Below, piece by piece: positions 1 to 12,255 of a stretch of DNA of 64,000 nt (position 1 is its first letter; each line of letters opens with the position of its first letter). Below the pieces are notes generated by a model. The model was not told the origin of the DNA, did not search any database, and saw nothing but the letters and a program-made list of their open reading frames with translations. The position numbers and the translations under genes were made by a program. Origin of the DNA: Metopolophium dirhodum (Eukaryota > Arthropoda > Insecta > Hemiptera > Aphididae); NCBI RefSeq assembly GCF_019925205.1, contig NC_083568.1:11840393-11904392 (forward strand), written 5' to 3'.

Positions 1-809
1 AAAATTAAAAATCATTGTAATTTAAATATAATATTATAGTAAAATATTTAAATATGTATGTGTCTAGAATTAAGTTTAATTAAGAACTATAGTAAATTTA
101 AATTTAAAAAAAGTAGGTCAGCGCATTTCGGTGGTGGATGTTTGTCCATCGTCCCTTTGGGCCTCGGATAGGATAGTGTAATTTTACTGTATTCGATTTG
201 AATGCAATGATTGCATTCGATAAAAAACGATTCTGAGCGGACGAGGGAATCTTTTTTATTTAATTTTATTCGTTTCTATGGTGATATACAAAGCGTTTTT
301 AGAACCATAGGCGTGCGCACGGGGGATGCCGGGTATGCCATGGCATCCCCTGCGGAGGTCATCTTTATCATAGTTTATGGTTGTAAATATTTTGATCAAA
401 ATTTAAAACATTTTGGTTTTTGACCAAAATATTTTTATTTTTACTTACAAAAATGTTTAGAGTTTAAATGATATCTAATATCAATTAGATTGCGAATGAT
501 GCTCATATTTTCTATAGATAATAGCTGATAGTAGATACCATAACCATGATGTTGGCATAATAGCTTGATTATGTGAATTATTATTTTTACATTATCTTAA
601 ATCGTGTTCACAAACGACCACGGTTACCACGGTCCGCGATATAGGCATATACATGATAAAATAATGTTCTTTTATCATGGGCATATATTTAATCATATCT
701 CATATTCTCATTGTCACTATTAACATTATCAACATTCTCATCATGACATTACACCACAGAATTTTATAAAAAAAACGTTATTCTGTCATTATTCTAACAC
801 ACAATAATC

Positions 810-882
810 ATGGCAGCTAAAAGTAAAAAATTGAAAACTTTGCATGAGTTTTTTATGCCAAACACATCAAAACGAAATTCCG
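810..882 (+). CDS. hAT transposase exon 1
   Basis: This exon encodes the first 24 residues (MAAKSKKLKTLHEFF...) plus one base, and ends at a strong donor, CCG|GTAAGT. It is too short to stand out as an ORF and was found from its fit to exon 2. Confidence 0.75.
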
Positions 883-3800
883 GTAAGTTTATATTAATTA
901 TATTAGTACTTTAATATAATATAATCCACATATCCACAGTCTATACATATTATGTAAGCTGTTTTATTTAACTTATGAATTAATAATATTCATTTTATTA
1001 ATTTAGGTGACAATGATCTAGATGATCCAGTAACATTAGAACAGTGTAGTCAAACAGTTGTAGAATCCGAAAAAATTACTGTACATGAGCTGTTAGGTAT
1101 TTATTTACAATTATTTTAATAATGTATTACCTAATGTTTATGTTCAGTTCTAGACTGTATTTATAGATGCATTGTCTCTAGTTAAATATTTAATTTATAA
1201 CTTATAATATATTATGTAATATGTATATCCTAATTCCTAATGATTTTGTTTCATAAATGTCTTATATTGTGAAATACCCTGTGGCCTGTATGGCTGTATA
1301 TTAACATATTAGTTAGTAGTAACTTAGTACCTGTCTATTGTCTAATATGTATTTATTTAATAACATTGATGTTAAATGTTGTAATTAAATATTTTGTATA
1401 TAACTTAAAAAAATTGTGTTGTTTATTTTTTTTGTGTTGCTCTGTAAGAGTTAATATAATAAATAAATTATAGTTTATAAGGTATCTATTATTTAATCAG
1501 TGAAATTGCAAGACATACATTTTTTTTTGTAGGTGAGTAATTTTTACGCTTGAGTTTTAATATGACTTTAACCTGACATATTTTTGCTTATAGTAGGTAA
1601 GTTTTATTTGAACTTTTAACAAAGTTTAAAAGTTTTAATAATGTTAAACTTTTTTTGCATTTATCATGATGCATTTCAAATTTCAATATCATTACCTAAC
1701 ATAGTAACATGTACATATTTATCAAAATGAAATAAAGTAAACATTTTTATAAGTACCTAGTACCTACCTATTTGTGTTGCTGTCTTTTATTTAGCATAGT
1801 ATATTTGACAAGGATGTTGCATGATTGTATTATATTAGGTACATATAAATTAACAAGTATTTTACTTTTCATCTTTTTCTATTTTAATATAATAATACAG
1901 TATTCTGTATCTTTAAATAATTATTAGACTCAGTATGTGACCATTATGATTGTGACCCTGAAGATCCAGCGAATACAGATAATACAGCACCAACTTATCG
2001 ATTAGAGCGAAAACAGAGAATACATAAAGGGCCATTCCAGCCAAAATTAAAAATGTATCCCAGGACACAATTCGGTAATAGAGCTCGAAGTTTCCAAAGC
2101 GCCTGGTATGATGATTTTAGCTGGCTAGAATATAGTTTGAAACTTGATAGAGCATTTTGTTTTGTGTGCCGAATGTTTAACACAGCTTCTGGGTTAAATG
2201 TTGGGCAGATAGATTTAGCTTTTACAAAAAAAGGTTTTCAAAATTGGAGTTCTGCTACTACAAAATTTAAAAAACACCAAAATTCAAAAACCCATAATTT
2301 CACCATGACAGCGTATCACAATTTTTTGAGTTCAAAACCAATTGACGTCACCTTGGATGAATCTAGAGAGCTGGCCATAAGTGAAAGAGAAAAACAGAGG
2401 TTATACAATCGAAGCATCCTGCATAGATTGATAGACATAACATTGTGTTTAGCTAAAAGTGGCAAACCATTTCGTGGACACTTTGAAAATGATTCCCATG
2501 TGTGTAAAGGTTTATTTTTAGATATTGTGGACATATTGAAAAAATATGATTCAACATTACAAACACATTTACAAAAAGGGCCACAAAATGCCAAGTATAT
2601 AAGCAATCATATACAAAATGATTTATTGGCTTCTATTAATAATGTAATGAAACGTTGTATTGAAAAAAAAGTAAGTAACCGTCTTGTTACGATAATGGCT
2701 GATGAGACTAGCGATGTGGGACATCACGAACAGATGTCTGTGGTTATACGCTACTTTGATGACGAAGCATGTAAACCTGTTGAACAGTTTATTGGCATCC
2801 AACGTTTGACTGCAGTAGATGCCAATACTATATTTAATAGTTTATCAAACAAAATTGCTCAGTTTAATATTAATTGGAAATCAGTCATAGCTGTATGTTT
2901 TGATGGAGCCTCAGCTATGTCTGGAAAATTTAACAGTGTACAGGCCAAAGTCAAGGAAATTAATCCATGCGCATTGTATGTTCACTGTTATGGCCATTGC
3001 TTAAATTTAACCTTGGTTGATAGCTTAGGGAATAAGAACCGGATTATATTTGATTTTTTTGGCTGTGTTCAACTTATATACAGTTTCATTGAAGGAAGTC
3101 CAACGAGGCACGCTGTTTTTGAAAAAATTGTTCAAGAAACAAATTCTAAATTGAAAACTCTTAAGACGCTTTCAACAACCAGATGGGCATGTCGTGCTGA
3201 GGCTGTCACAGCTGTTGAAAATAACTATTCATCTGTTATTCAGTGTCTTCAAGAAATTGCCAATAACACTAAATATTCAGAGGTAAGAGCAAAAGCTAAT
3301 GGTATTCTTTATCAAATGAAGAGTTTCAATTTTATTTTTGCACTTTATATGTTGAAACCTATTTTAATTCAAATTCAAATTGTCAGTGCTCAGTTACAAG
3401 CTCCCAACTTGGATTTATTGGGAGCAGTATCTATTGTTAATGCTTTAAAAAAATCTTTAGGTGAGTTAAGAAACAACGATGATAAATATTCTACACTTTA
3501 TGATAATGTTCTTAAAGTTTGTAGTGAATTTGAAATTGATATACCATGTGTCAAAAATAGAAAGGTTTCTACAAAAATAGAAAATAACAAAACACAGCAT
3601 ACACACATAGATAAAAAAAGTGAAATGAAATACTGTGTATTCTTTACTGTGTTAGATGATATGTGCAACGGTCTTGAAAATCGTTTCAACCAGGAAACTT
3701 TAAATATTATTAGTTCAATAGGCCGCTTAATACAACTGAAAGCTGAACAGTTTGATATTGATTTGCTATCTCAAACATTTTCACTCAATAATGATGAATT

Positions 3801-4149
3801 AGAAGGCGAGCAAAGTCTTCTACGTTCCATGCCAGATTTTATACCAGGCACATCAACTAAAACAATTTATCAATGGTTGGAAAACTTATCAACAAGTCAA
3901 AACTTTTTAAACATTCATAAGGCATTGAAACTTTTTGTAACAATTCCAGTTACCAGCTGCTCATGCGAAAGAGCTTTTTCTAAACTCAGTTTGGTAAAAA
4001 CGAAATTAAGAAGCCGTATGAAGCAGGAGAGATTAGATGATATGATGATGATTTTCATTGAACAAGAATTAGCATCGCAGATAAATCCCGAAGATGTAAT
4101 TGACGAGTTTAAGAATCTGCATCCTTTTGAGAGAAGATTAGAACTCTAA
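810..4149 (+). CDS. hAT transposase, ZMYM1-like (TTF-type zinc finger, DUF4371-like core, hAT dimerisation domain)
   Basis: Model: exons 810-882, 1007-1096 and 1928-4149, encoding 794 residues. Both introns have GT-AG ends and are phase 1; the joined frame is open and runs into the long ORF that starts at Met 97 (2053). Such proteins cut and reinsert the element carrying them. Visible regions: a TTF-type zinc-binding stretch around residues 98-140 (YPRTQ...CFVC), a RNase H-like catalytic core with ADETSD and CFDGASAMSG carrying the first acidic residues, CYGHCLNL and TTRW motifs, and a C-terminal hAT dimerisation block (SCSCERAFSKL, then KLRSRM). Length fits ZMYM1-like hAT proteins. I see no stop or frameshift. 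Start choice: the ATG at 810 gives a short lysine-rich leader ending LHEFF, common in this family. Motif assignment is from memory of the family. Confidence 0.9.
1007..1096 (+). CDS. hAT transposase exon 2
   Basis: The acceptor is ATTTAG|GT and the donor TTAG|GTATTT. It encodes about 30 acidic residues (GDNDLDDPVTLEQ...) in phase with exons 1 and 3. Confidence 0.75.
1928..4149 (+). CDS. hAT transposase exon 3 (main exon)
   Basis: The acceptor TTATTAG|AC gives a frame that runs without a stop through the Met at 2053 to TAA at 4147-4149. It holds the zinc finger, the catalytic core and the dimerisation domain. Confidence 0.88.
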
Positions 4150-5039
4150 TACTATTTAATTTCTTTATAAATATTGTTAAATATATAATTAAAAATAATA
4201 ATTAAAAACTATGTTTTGTATATATATTTGTGATGATTCTGATTTTTGGATTCGATACATTATAAATCATGCTCTTTGACTATCACCTTTTTATTTATAA
4301 TATACAGAGTTATTGGGGAGTGATTTTTTTTGTATTGGGTTAGGTACTTTTAAAAATATTGGCATCCCCTGCGAAAAAAGTCTGCGCACGCCTATGTTTA
4401 GAACAGCTTAAGAACGATTTATATAAATAGATAATTTATATAATTATAATTATAATTTATAATTAGGAAATATCATAAATATGAAAAAAAATTTAAAATA
4501 AAAGAAAAAGCTCATAAGTCGCTCAAATGTTTTGAAAATGTTACCATGTCTAGTTGAGGCTAATATAAGTAAACAACCCAAATTTCAAGTTTTAACGAAT
4601 GTTTTACACCGAATTACAACAAAAAATTCCCAAAATTAAAATGTCTATAAATAGCTCAAAAATGGCTAGCATTTTCCGAACAACTTTAACTCGTAAAGAA
4701 CGAATTCCAAAAAACAACAAAAAATATCTCTTGTCATTTTTCATTTGAAGCAATATTGCTGGTAGAAAACGTCGTCCGTAATTATTTAATATTATAAAAT
4801 AGTGAAATCGTACGTTTTTCTCTTTTAACCGCTTTTATTTCGAGTAGCGTTTCGAAAATCGAAAAATGACCTCTTTAAAATACCAGCTCAAGAACATTAC
4901 CTTTCAGAAAAGATGCTACACTTGATACTTTTGAGCCAGTTTAGAGGGAGAAAAACTGTTTACAGAATAAAAAAGAAAAAGAAATAAACATCATTGTAAA
5001 ACCATTTCATTCCTCGCTCCGCTCAGAATCTAACAATAT

Positions 5040-8000
5040 AGTAGGTATACAAATAGTTAAGTAGTAGCATTTTTTAAATATATAATATTAATGTGAGATT
5101 GTTATATAATATACTGATGTAAGTATGAATTTATACGAATCAAACACTTAATCTATATTTTACATAAAAAAAATGTGTAGCAAAAAATAGAAATTTTTAA
5201 ATATTTTTGAGAAAAATGAGCATTGGAAGAACACTATACTTCATTTTTGGTGGAAAAGTGTCCCTCTCCTCACCTAGACCCCTATAATAGATGGTGTTGA
5301 TTTCTATGTAATGTATATTATATCGTTCTATAGGTATTTCATATAAAACCGCAAACACATTATTTGTGACTTTAACACATCATCGCCTAATTCATATTCA
5401 TCAATTATATTTTGATACAGATAATGATATTGAGTTGTACGAATATTTGAGTTCACAATACCAACGCATAGGTCAGTAAAACATGAACAAATTATTATGG
5501 ACTGGATAATTTATTCAAATTGATATTAATACTTCTACATTTAAATCTAAAACGGATTTTCACTTAACTACTCAAAACAATTAAATTAAAATTCTTTCCG
5601 AGTATGTAGTAAATTCTGCTGTATAATAGTTGTAGTAGGAATTAGAAATCAACACGGGCCGTTTTTTAAGTCCAACCCGATAAGGTTCGTTCGTTAATTT
5701 TAAGGGCAACATCGACAAAAATTGACGATAAACCATTTTAAAATTATTATAAACTATGATGGACAAGTCAATAACAATGTATGTATATTGTATACCTATA
5801 ATATTAGTACCGTTTAGAATTCTCGACAATCGTTTCCTGGGAAAACATATTATAGTTTCGCTATTTTACTTTGCTTGTACAATTAGACGTCAAATGTCTT
5901 ATATAATTTTTGTTAAAATGTAATTGTAAAATTTACAATATACGTTTTATTTTTGACCCACCCGGTCCAACCATATCCAACCAGAAATATTTTTCTTGTG
6001 GCTCTGCTCGGTCCATTGCACTCAAATGGATGACGTATTAAATTTGGATTTAAAAATAAATCATTTATATACGATTAAAAACAATTCCAAGCAAAGACCG
6101 TCTTTTTGGTAACCATGGTTACCATTTGAATATTTTAATAATAATTTCAAAATTTTAACAAATGTTCGTATTTTTTTTTAGTTTCTCTCGATTATTTTAA
6201 GAAGTACTGAGAACTTTCCATTTTCACCTTTTAAAAGTACCAACTAAATCCAATTTTTCACAAGAAACCTCCATCGAAGTTAATAATCAGAGCATTTTTT
6301 TTACTAGAAAAAGTGTCTTTAGCACACAAAAAACATACATCATTGTAAAATCAATAGAACCTTACGCTCTACGAATCTAAAAATAGCGTTCCTCAAAATA
6401 TAGTTATACAACAGTTCTCATAATTTTTGTTGGTATTTACAGTAGCTACCCAATTATAATAATTAATAATAATATATCAATTATGTATAACGATATAAAT
6501 ATTTAAAATATATCGTATATATAGTATCGATTTTGCTATAAGTAGATCTTTTACGTTTATCCATGTATTCATAACTAATAAAGCTTGAGAATAAATTATC
6601 TACAAGGCGTATAAAAATGCAAATAATAAATGTACAATTCCAGACATAAAACAAGTTGAAATTTGTCGTTTAGATATTATATTAATATTGTAAATGATCT
6701 TTATTATAAATAAAGTATAGCATAAATTACACTGACCCGGAATGAACTAGTAAAATATACATTTTAATCCCTTAGATATAATATTTGTAAGAGAATACTG
6801 AATAATAAATATGGTACTATACTGTCTACTGGTACTGCAGCGCTGGTAAGTTTGGTTTATGTGTATAGTACTATCAACTACATGTTATGATTTATAACTA
6901 AAAACATATCTAAATCAAATTAATGTTGGTTAATGGTCTCAAAATGATAACAGTACTGCAAGTGTATACCGAATAACTTAATAATCTTGACAACCTTTAC
7001 AACGTCTATAATGTTTCGCATGATTATTTTCAACGACCCATCGAGGGAAACAATAACGTAGTTTCGACTGAACGCATTTCGTAAATAAATTCATTTTTTC
7101 TCCTGAAATAATATATTTATTTTCATTCTTTATAGCCGAATAAAACATACTAGTTTCCAACACAGATACGTACACAATGTAACTGGTTTACGACTTATTA
7201 GTTTTAATCTCGAGTATTATATATGTTTTAAAACCATGATATATTTCATATATTTATTCAAATATTCCGACTACATATTATTATACATTTATACCTTACC
7301 TTTACCTAACTTAACATCATAGACTTTAAGTACAAGGCTGAGGGTTAAACGACACTCTAATGCAGACCCTAAATTATATTTATTATACTGAACACTTGTA
7401 TAATACATTATACATCACAGATTACTATATACAAACGAAAATTACATGATGATTATTATTGACTTACAGGTATATAATTTCTATGATTTTTTTTAGGAAA
7501 AGTTAGTGCACCAAATATAGTTGGTTAATAATAATGTTTAGTTTCAATAAGTTTCATCTTCGACTCCTTACACTAAGCGCGTATAGTTTGAAGTGATAAT
7601 TTAACTAAATTATGGAGAGTCGATGATTGGTTATTTGAAATTACCTTCAATGACTATTACTTTTAGTTCATAATATTATATTATCTATTAAAAAAAATGT
7701 ATAATAACTATTCAATTACAATTCCTATGCCATTTAAAATATTTTTAGTATAAACTGATTTTTTTTTAATCTCAGAAGTTTCAATACATTTACAAAATAT
7801 TATAACTGAATTTCATATAGATATTATAAGGTTACCTATATTGATAAATTATGACCTATATGTATGTATGTATATATATTATATATTATATATTATATAC
7901 GTATACTTGTGAATAAATATTTCTTAGGTACTCTATTTATATTGAGGACACTTAACACTAATATTGTTTTCACGCTTGGTTACAAAAATTTAAAACTTTA

Positions 8001-8640
8001 ACGAATTTTTAAATATTTGAATAATAATTTCGACCGGGAAACAATCCTGGAACCCATATCTTAGACATTTCAGGCCAATTCGAAGCTAGATATTGAAATA
8101 TAACATTCGGGGTACATGTCTTCCGAACATATTCATACACTTATATTTGTACTATATTATTATTTTTTATCGTCATAATTTCCGAGATGAACGGAAACCG
8201 GACCAACATATTTTGGGGCGGGAATGGCTTTTGAAATAATGAGTGACCATTATATTATGTATCGCGTGTGTAACGACAGCGTATTGATTTCCGTTTCGCA
8301 AAAACCGCATCACGGTCGTCGTCGGTCCTGCCGAAACGAGCTGATTTCTCCCAAACATTTTATTTCTACCAGCCGATAACAATCATGCCCGGCCAGACCA
8401 AATGGCGGCGCGCCACTATATTATTATTACGACATTACATTATCTATTCTCCGCATTTTCGAATCCTCTGAGCGAGCGGGCGTTTCCCGTTTCACGTGAC
8501 ACCCGCGAGAGGTCGATAATATTAAAATTAATATTATACACACGCACGTGAATGTGTGACGTGTGCATGGATGTATATATGTATTATTCTAATTTATATG
8601 TTATACGATTTACCTAATTGCGATGTACCAGACACCTATT
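5040..8640. other. Gene-free AT-rich stretch with repeat fragments
   Basis: Only short unrelated ORFs occur. A fragment of the GATTCTGAGCGG repeat family lies at about 6080-6385 (ending CATTGTAAAATCAATAGAACCTTACGCTCT-like text, diverged). A CpG-richer patch at 8390-8520 contains CACGTGAC. No exon is supported. Confidence 0.5.
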
Positions 8641-11220
8641 TAATATGTCCCGCTGTACAGGGTGATTATTTTACTTCGAACCGGCTGATGATATCCTAGG
8701 AAAGTTTCAAGTTACCTCTATGGTTTTTCGATGGCTTATAGACTTGCGTACGAATATGAAATGTAGTGCCCCAAGTGCAGGCACCGTGTGGGAGAATTTT
8801 CATAATATTGAGACGTGGAGATATTGAATTTTCTATGAGTGATCATATTGATACGTATTTTGGTGACAGTGGTGAGCATTTTTTGTCAGACGTAATAGTG
8901 GTAATACCTAGAATATTGCTATCGCGAAAGTTACTATTACTTAGCTAGTGATCGCCGATTATAATGTTTATCAGGTATGGGTTATCAGTTCAGTTCCCAT
9001 GCAATGGTTCCAACACGAAAAAAAAGGTATGCGTTACCAGGTGAAAATTATACATTGAGATTTTTCAGGAAAGAATGCCAACCAGATGTTTGAACGATTT
9101 TGTAAGGTTATTAATGGCACGCTGTAATTGAGTTTGGACTGTTATATTATGCTTTGGCTGCTATGCTACTAAGGTTGAAGTCATCAGTGTACAAAGTAGA
9201 TTAAACAGGCGAAGCGATGTTCTTAATTATTATGCTAATATGTTACTATACTTACTATAATATAATATAACGATATATATTTTGTCTTTTAAATTTCACA
9301 CTTGTTATAACTATATACCTACTCTATTTTATGTTAAGATAATACTCTCTATAACTCCATTAAAACCAATAGCTTAAAGGCGTTCATAACTTTAATTATT
9401 AACGAATGTACTGAATATTCCATATTATTTATACATTTGTAACAATAAATTAATATCTTTTTTAAATTAAATTTAAAATAATTTGCTGTGTAATGTTTAT
9501 GGCAATAATAAATAAAGGAACTGGAATTATTTAACCCTGTGGGAGTCAGTTTATCTACGACAAACGTTCTTATAAGGATAGTCGTATGCTATTAATACAT
9601 CAAGACCATCGAAAGATTGACTCGAGAAATTTATTCGTGGAAAAATTATTTTATACGTCTGTGTATTTATTTTATAAGCTCTTATAACTTATAAGTACCC
9701 ATCTGTATTTTTGCGAAACCTCCATTGTTTGAGATAAAAGTAATGAGTTTTCTCTAGCCTCTATAGGAACCATGTTAGACGTAGATGAAAATTTTTTTCC
9801 GATAGGTTAAAAAATTATGTATTCGAGAGCGAGATGATAGGGTAGTATATTTTGTGAATCTCTTCAGAGTAGATTAGACAGGTCAAAGGTATTTAAGAAT
9901 ATTTATTATTTTTCAAGAAATCTGGAATATAATAATTGTTGTTAGAATTTTCTTCAAAGCATTCACCGAGTATTTGTGCTACCGTAGATGAATTCGTGAT
10001 TAATGATGATGTAGCATTACGTGTAAGTGATTGATGAATGTTATTATCTTTTTTTCGTTCTTGTACCTAATGAACAAATTTTGTTTCACATTATCGTATA
10101 AGGGTTGACTTGAGCTCGGATATTCGATGTTAAGTTTTGCAAAGATACGGTTTATCCGCTTTTGACAAAAAATATTGTATTTAATTAATATATGGATATT
10201 TTGTTTTGATAGGGAGTTTGTATTTGGAACGTTTTGTGTCTATGTGTTTATTTTACTTGTTTATATCATATAGCTGCGGTTGTTTTGCATCGTAAATTTT
10301 AAGCGTTATCTGAATTTGTACGGACGCAGGTAAGTCATTAATCTCGTTATCTACAATGTCGGTGGAGTCACTGAATCAGTGGTGTTGGAGATTCTAACAT
10401 CATTGTGTTTACCATTTTCGTTTTTTTCTTTGACGAGTTGGTAAGTTTTTCCTTAAAAAATTTAGAGTCAGTGGGCGGATCGATCCTTATTTCGAGTATG
10501 AAAATGTAATAAATAAAGTATAGGTGAAACATGGAGTATAGACGAAATAATAATAGCCATTCTGGTGTTCATATTAACAGATCACGTTATTATATGTAGT
10601 ATTACAGTTGTATGGTATTGGAAGGTAGGTACATATACGAGGCGTGGGATACGATAAACGTGCTACTCGGTTGAGGTTGTACACGTAACTGTTATTATGA
10701 GTATAATATTATAATATATTAGTTAGGTGCATTTATGCGATTAGCGCGTTTAGCATAATGAAACGAAAAATCGATTTCGCGACTCCATTGAGAAAGACAC
10801 GCTCTCGTGCAGTACGACAACTCCGCAATACACAATATTATATAATAATATAATACGATAATAATAACAACAATATTACGTAACGGTAGTAGGTACATGG
10901 AATACATATAGGTGGCATTATATTATGACTTTGTCGCGATTTCGTATGTACAATGTACATTATATACTTTGTACATATATATATATATATATTATATACA
11001 CGACGGTGTACCACGCTTACTCCCACGTAATTATAATAATAATAATAATGTAATATAATACTGCTCGTCGACGTCAAACGCTGTAAATAAGTCATTGTCA
11101 CCGATATGATATCTATTCATGTTTTATATAATATTATACAATAAGGTACTACTACAATAACAACGTCTAATTCGCAAAAGCAATTGTGCGACAATGTGGG
11201 CTAGCCTGCCGTGGATTATA
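8640..11220. other. Intergenic; possible unplaced exon near 10.3 kb
   Basis: The stretch is mostly AT-rich. A perfect consensus donor CAG|GTAAGT occurs at 10328/10329 with an open 56-nt segment behind it, but no partner exons can be linked. CTGTACAGGGTGATTA at about 8652 resembles a transposable-element terminus. Nothing is called as a gene. Confidence 0.3.
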
Positions 11221-11230
11221 GTGTAGCTAT

Positions 11231-12255
11231 ATATACGAATATGACGAGTACAATAATACATATTATGAAGTCTAAAGTCGTTATGTATAACGGAATATCA
11301 TAGTATACAAAACCAAATCCGATAATATCTGCAAAGTTTCCTGCATATTGTACAGTCTAAATAAAACAAGAAAAAAACTATTTCGAACTCATAATTCTAT
11401 AGACAAGCAATTTTATTTTTGACCTATAGGTATAATACTATGCACCTATGTAAATCTTGTATACTTATATTTTATATTTTATATTTATATTTTTATATAT
11501 TTGTTCATATGATATTCACTTAAAAGTACCTATAGACACACTATGGGTGATGAAGCACTGGGAACGCGTAATGTCAAAAACTACTAGATGAGCGACGATC
11601 GTCACACTCAACTAGATTTATGGGTATATTACTCTCATTGTCAGATGTCCCGCCCGAAAAGCATCGTATGATAACGAGATGTGGATATGGCTATAATATA
11701 TTATACCTTTATACCGTACCTATAATAAGTAGATGGCTACCTATATGTACGGATATATAACGAGTACAATATTATAATACATACTAAAGTCTAAAGTCGT
11801 TATGTATAACGCAATATTATATAGTATACAAAACTAAATCCGATAATATCTGCAAAGTTTCCATATTGTACAGGCTAAATAAAAAAAAAAACTACTTCAA
11901 ACTCATTCTATAGACAAGCAATTTTATTTTTGACTTTTAAGTATAGGTATAATATGCACCTTTGTCGATTTTATAATATTTTATATTATGATTAAACGAC
12001 CGGGTTTCATGCGCTATTTCATTATGTCAAGTATACATTTACTGTATATAATATATAATATATTTGTTCATATGATATTCACTTTAAAAGTATGGACACC
12101 CTATGGGTGATGAAGCTCTGAGAACGCGTAATGTCAAAAACTAGATGAGTGACGATCGTCACACTCAACCAGATCTATGGGTATATTACTCTCATTGTCA
12201 GACGTCCCGCCCGATAAGCATCGTATGATAACGAGATGTGGATATGGCAATAATA
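11231..12255 (+). repeat. Tandem direct duplication of a ~0.5-kb unit
   Basis: Copy 1 is about 11231-11699 and copy 2 about 11745-12255. Matching landmarks occur in the same order: CGAGTACAATA, TAAAGTCGTTATGTATAACG, AATCCGATAATATCTGCAAA, GACAAGCAATTTTATTTTTG, TTGTTCATATGATATTCACT, CTATGGGTGATGAAGC, GACGATCGTCACACTCAAC and GATAACGAGATGTGGATATG. The copies differ by scattered substitutions and small indels. No ORF runs through either. Confidence 0.88.

Larger units (their letters stand above)
306..4396 (+). mobile_element. Complete hAT-family DNA transposon (4,091 bp)
   Basis: The element begins CATAGGCGTGCGCA (306-319) and ends with its exact reverse complement (4383-4396). It is flanked by the identical 8-bp direct repeat TTTAGAAC at 298-305 and 4397-4404, the target-site duplication length expected of hAT transposons. 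It carries one transposase gene with introns and key motifs intact. GGCATCCCCTGCG occurs beside both ends (342-354 and 4361-4373), and an inverted GGGGATGCC lies at 322-330; these may be transposase-binding sites (inference). Perfect repeats and duplication plus an open transposase suggest a recent and possibly active copy. It has inserted into an older interspersed repeat whose halves lie at about 180-305 and 4397-5035. Confidence 0.93.
180..5035. repeat. Older interspersed repeat split by the hAT insertion
   Basis: The left half (about 180-305) contains AACGATTCTGAGCGGACGAG. The right half (4397-5035) ends near CTCGCTCCGCTCAGAATC, the reverse complement of GATTCTGAGCGGAGCGAG. Internal text such as TGTCTATAAATAGCTCAAAA recurs in modified form near 40.7, 46.95 and 55.6 kb. 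No coding capacity is visible. Coordinates include the nested hAT element. Confidence 0.6.
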
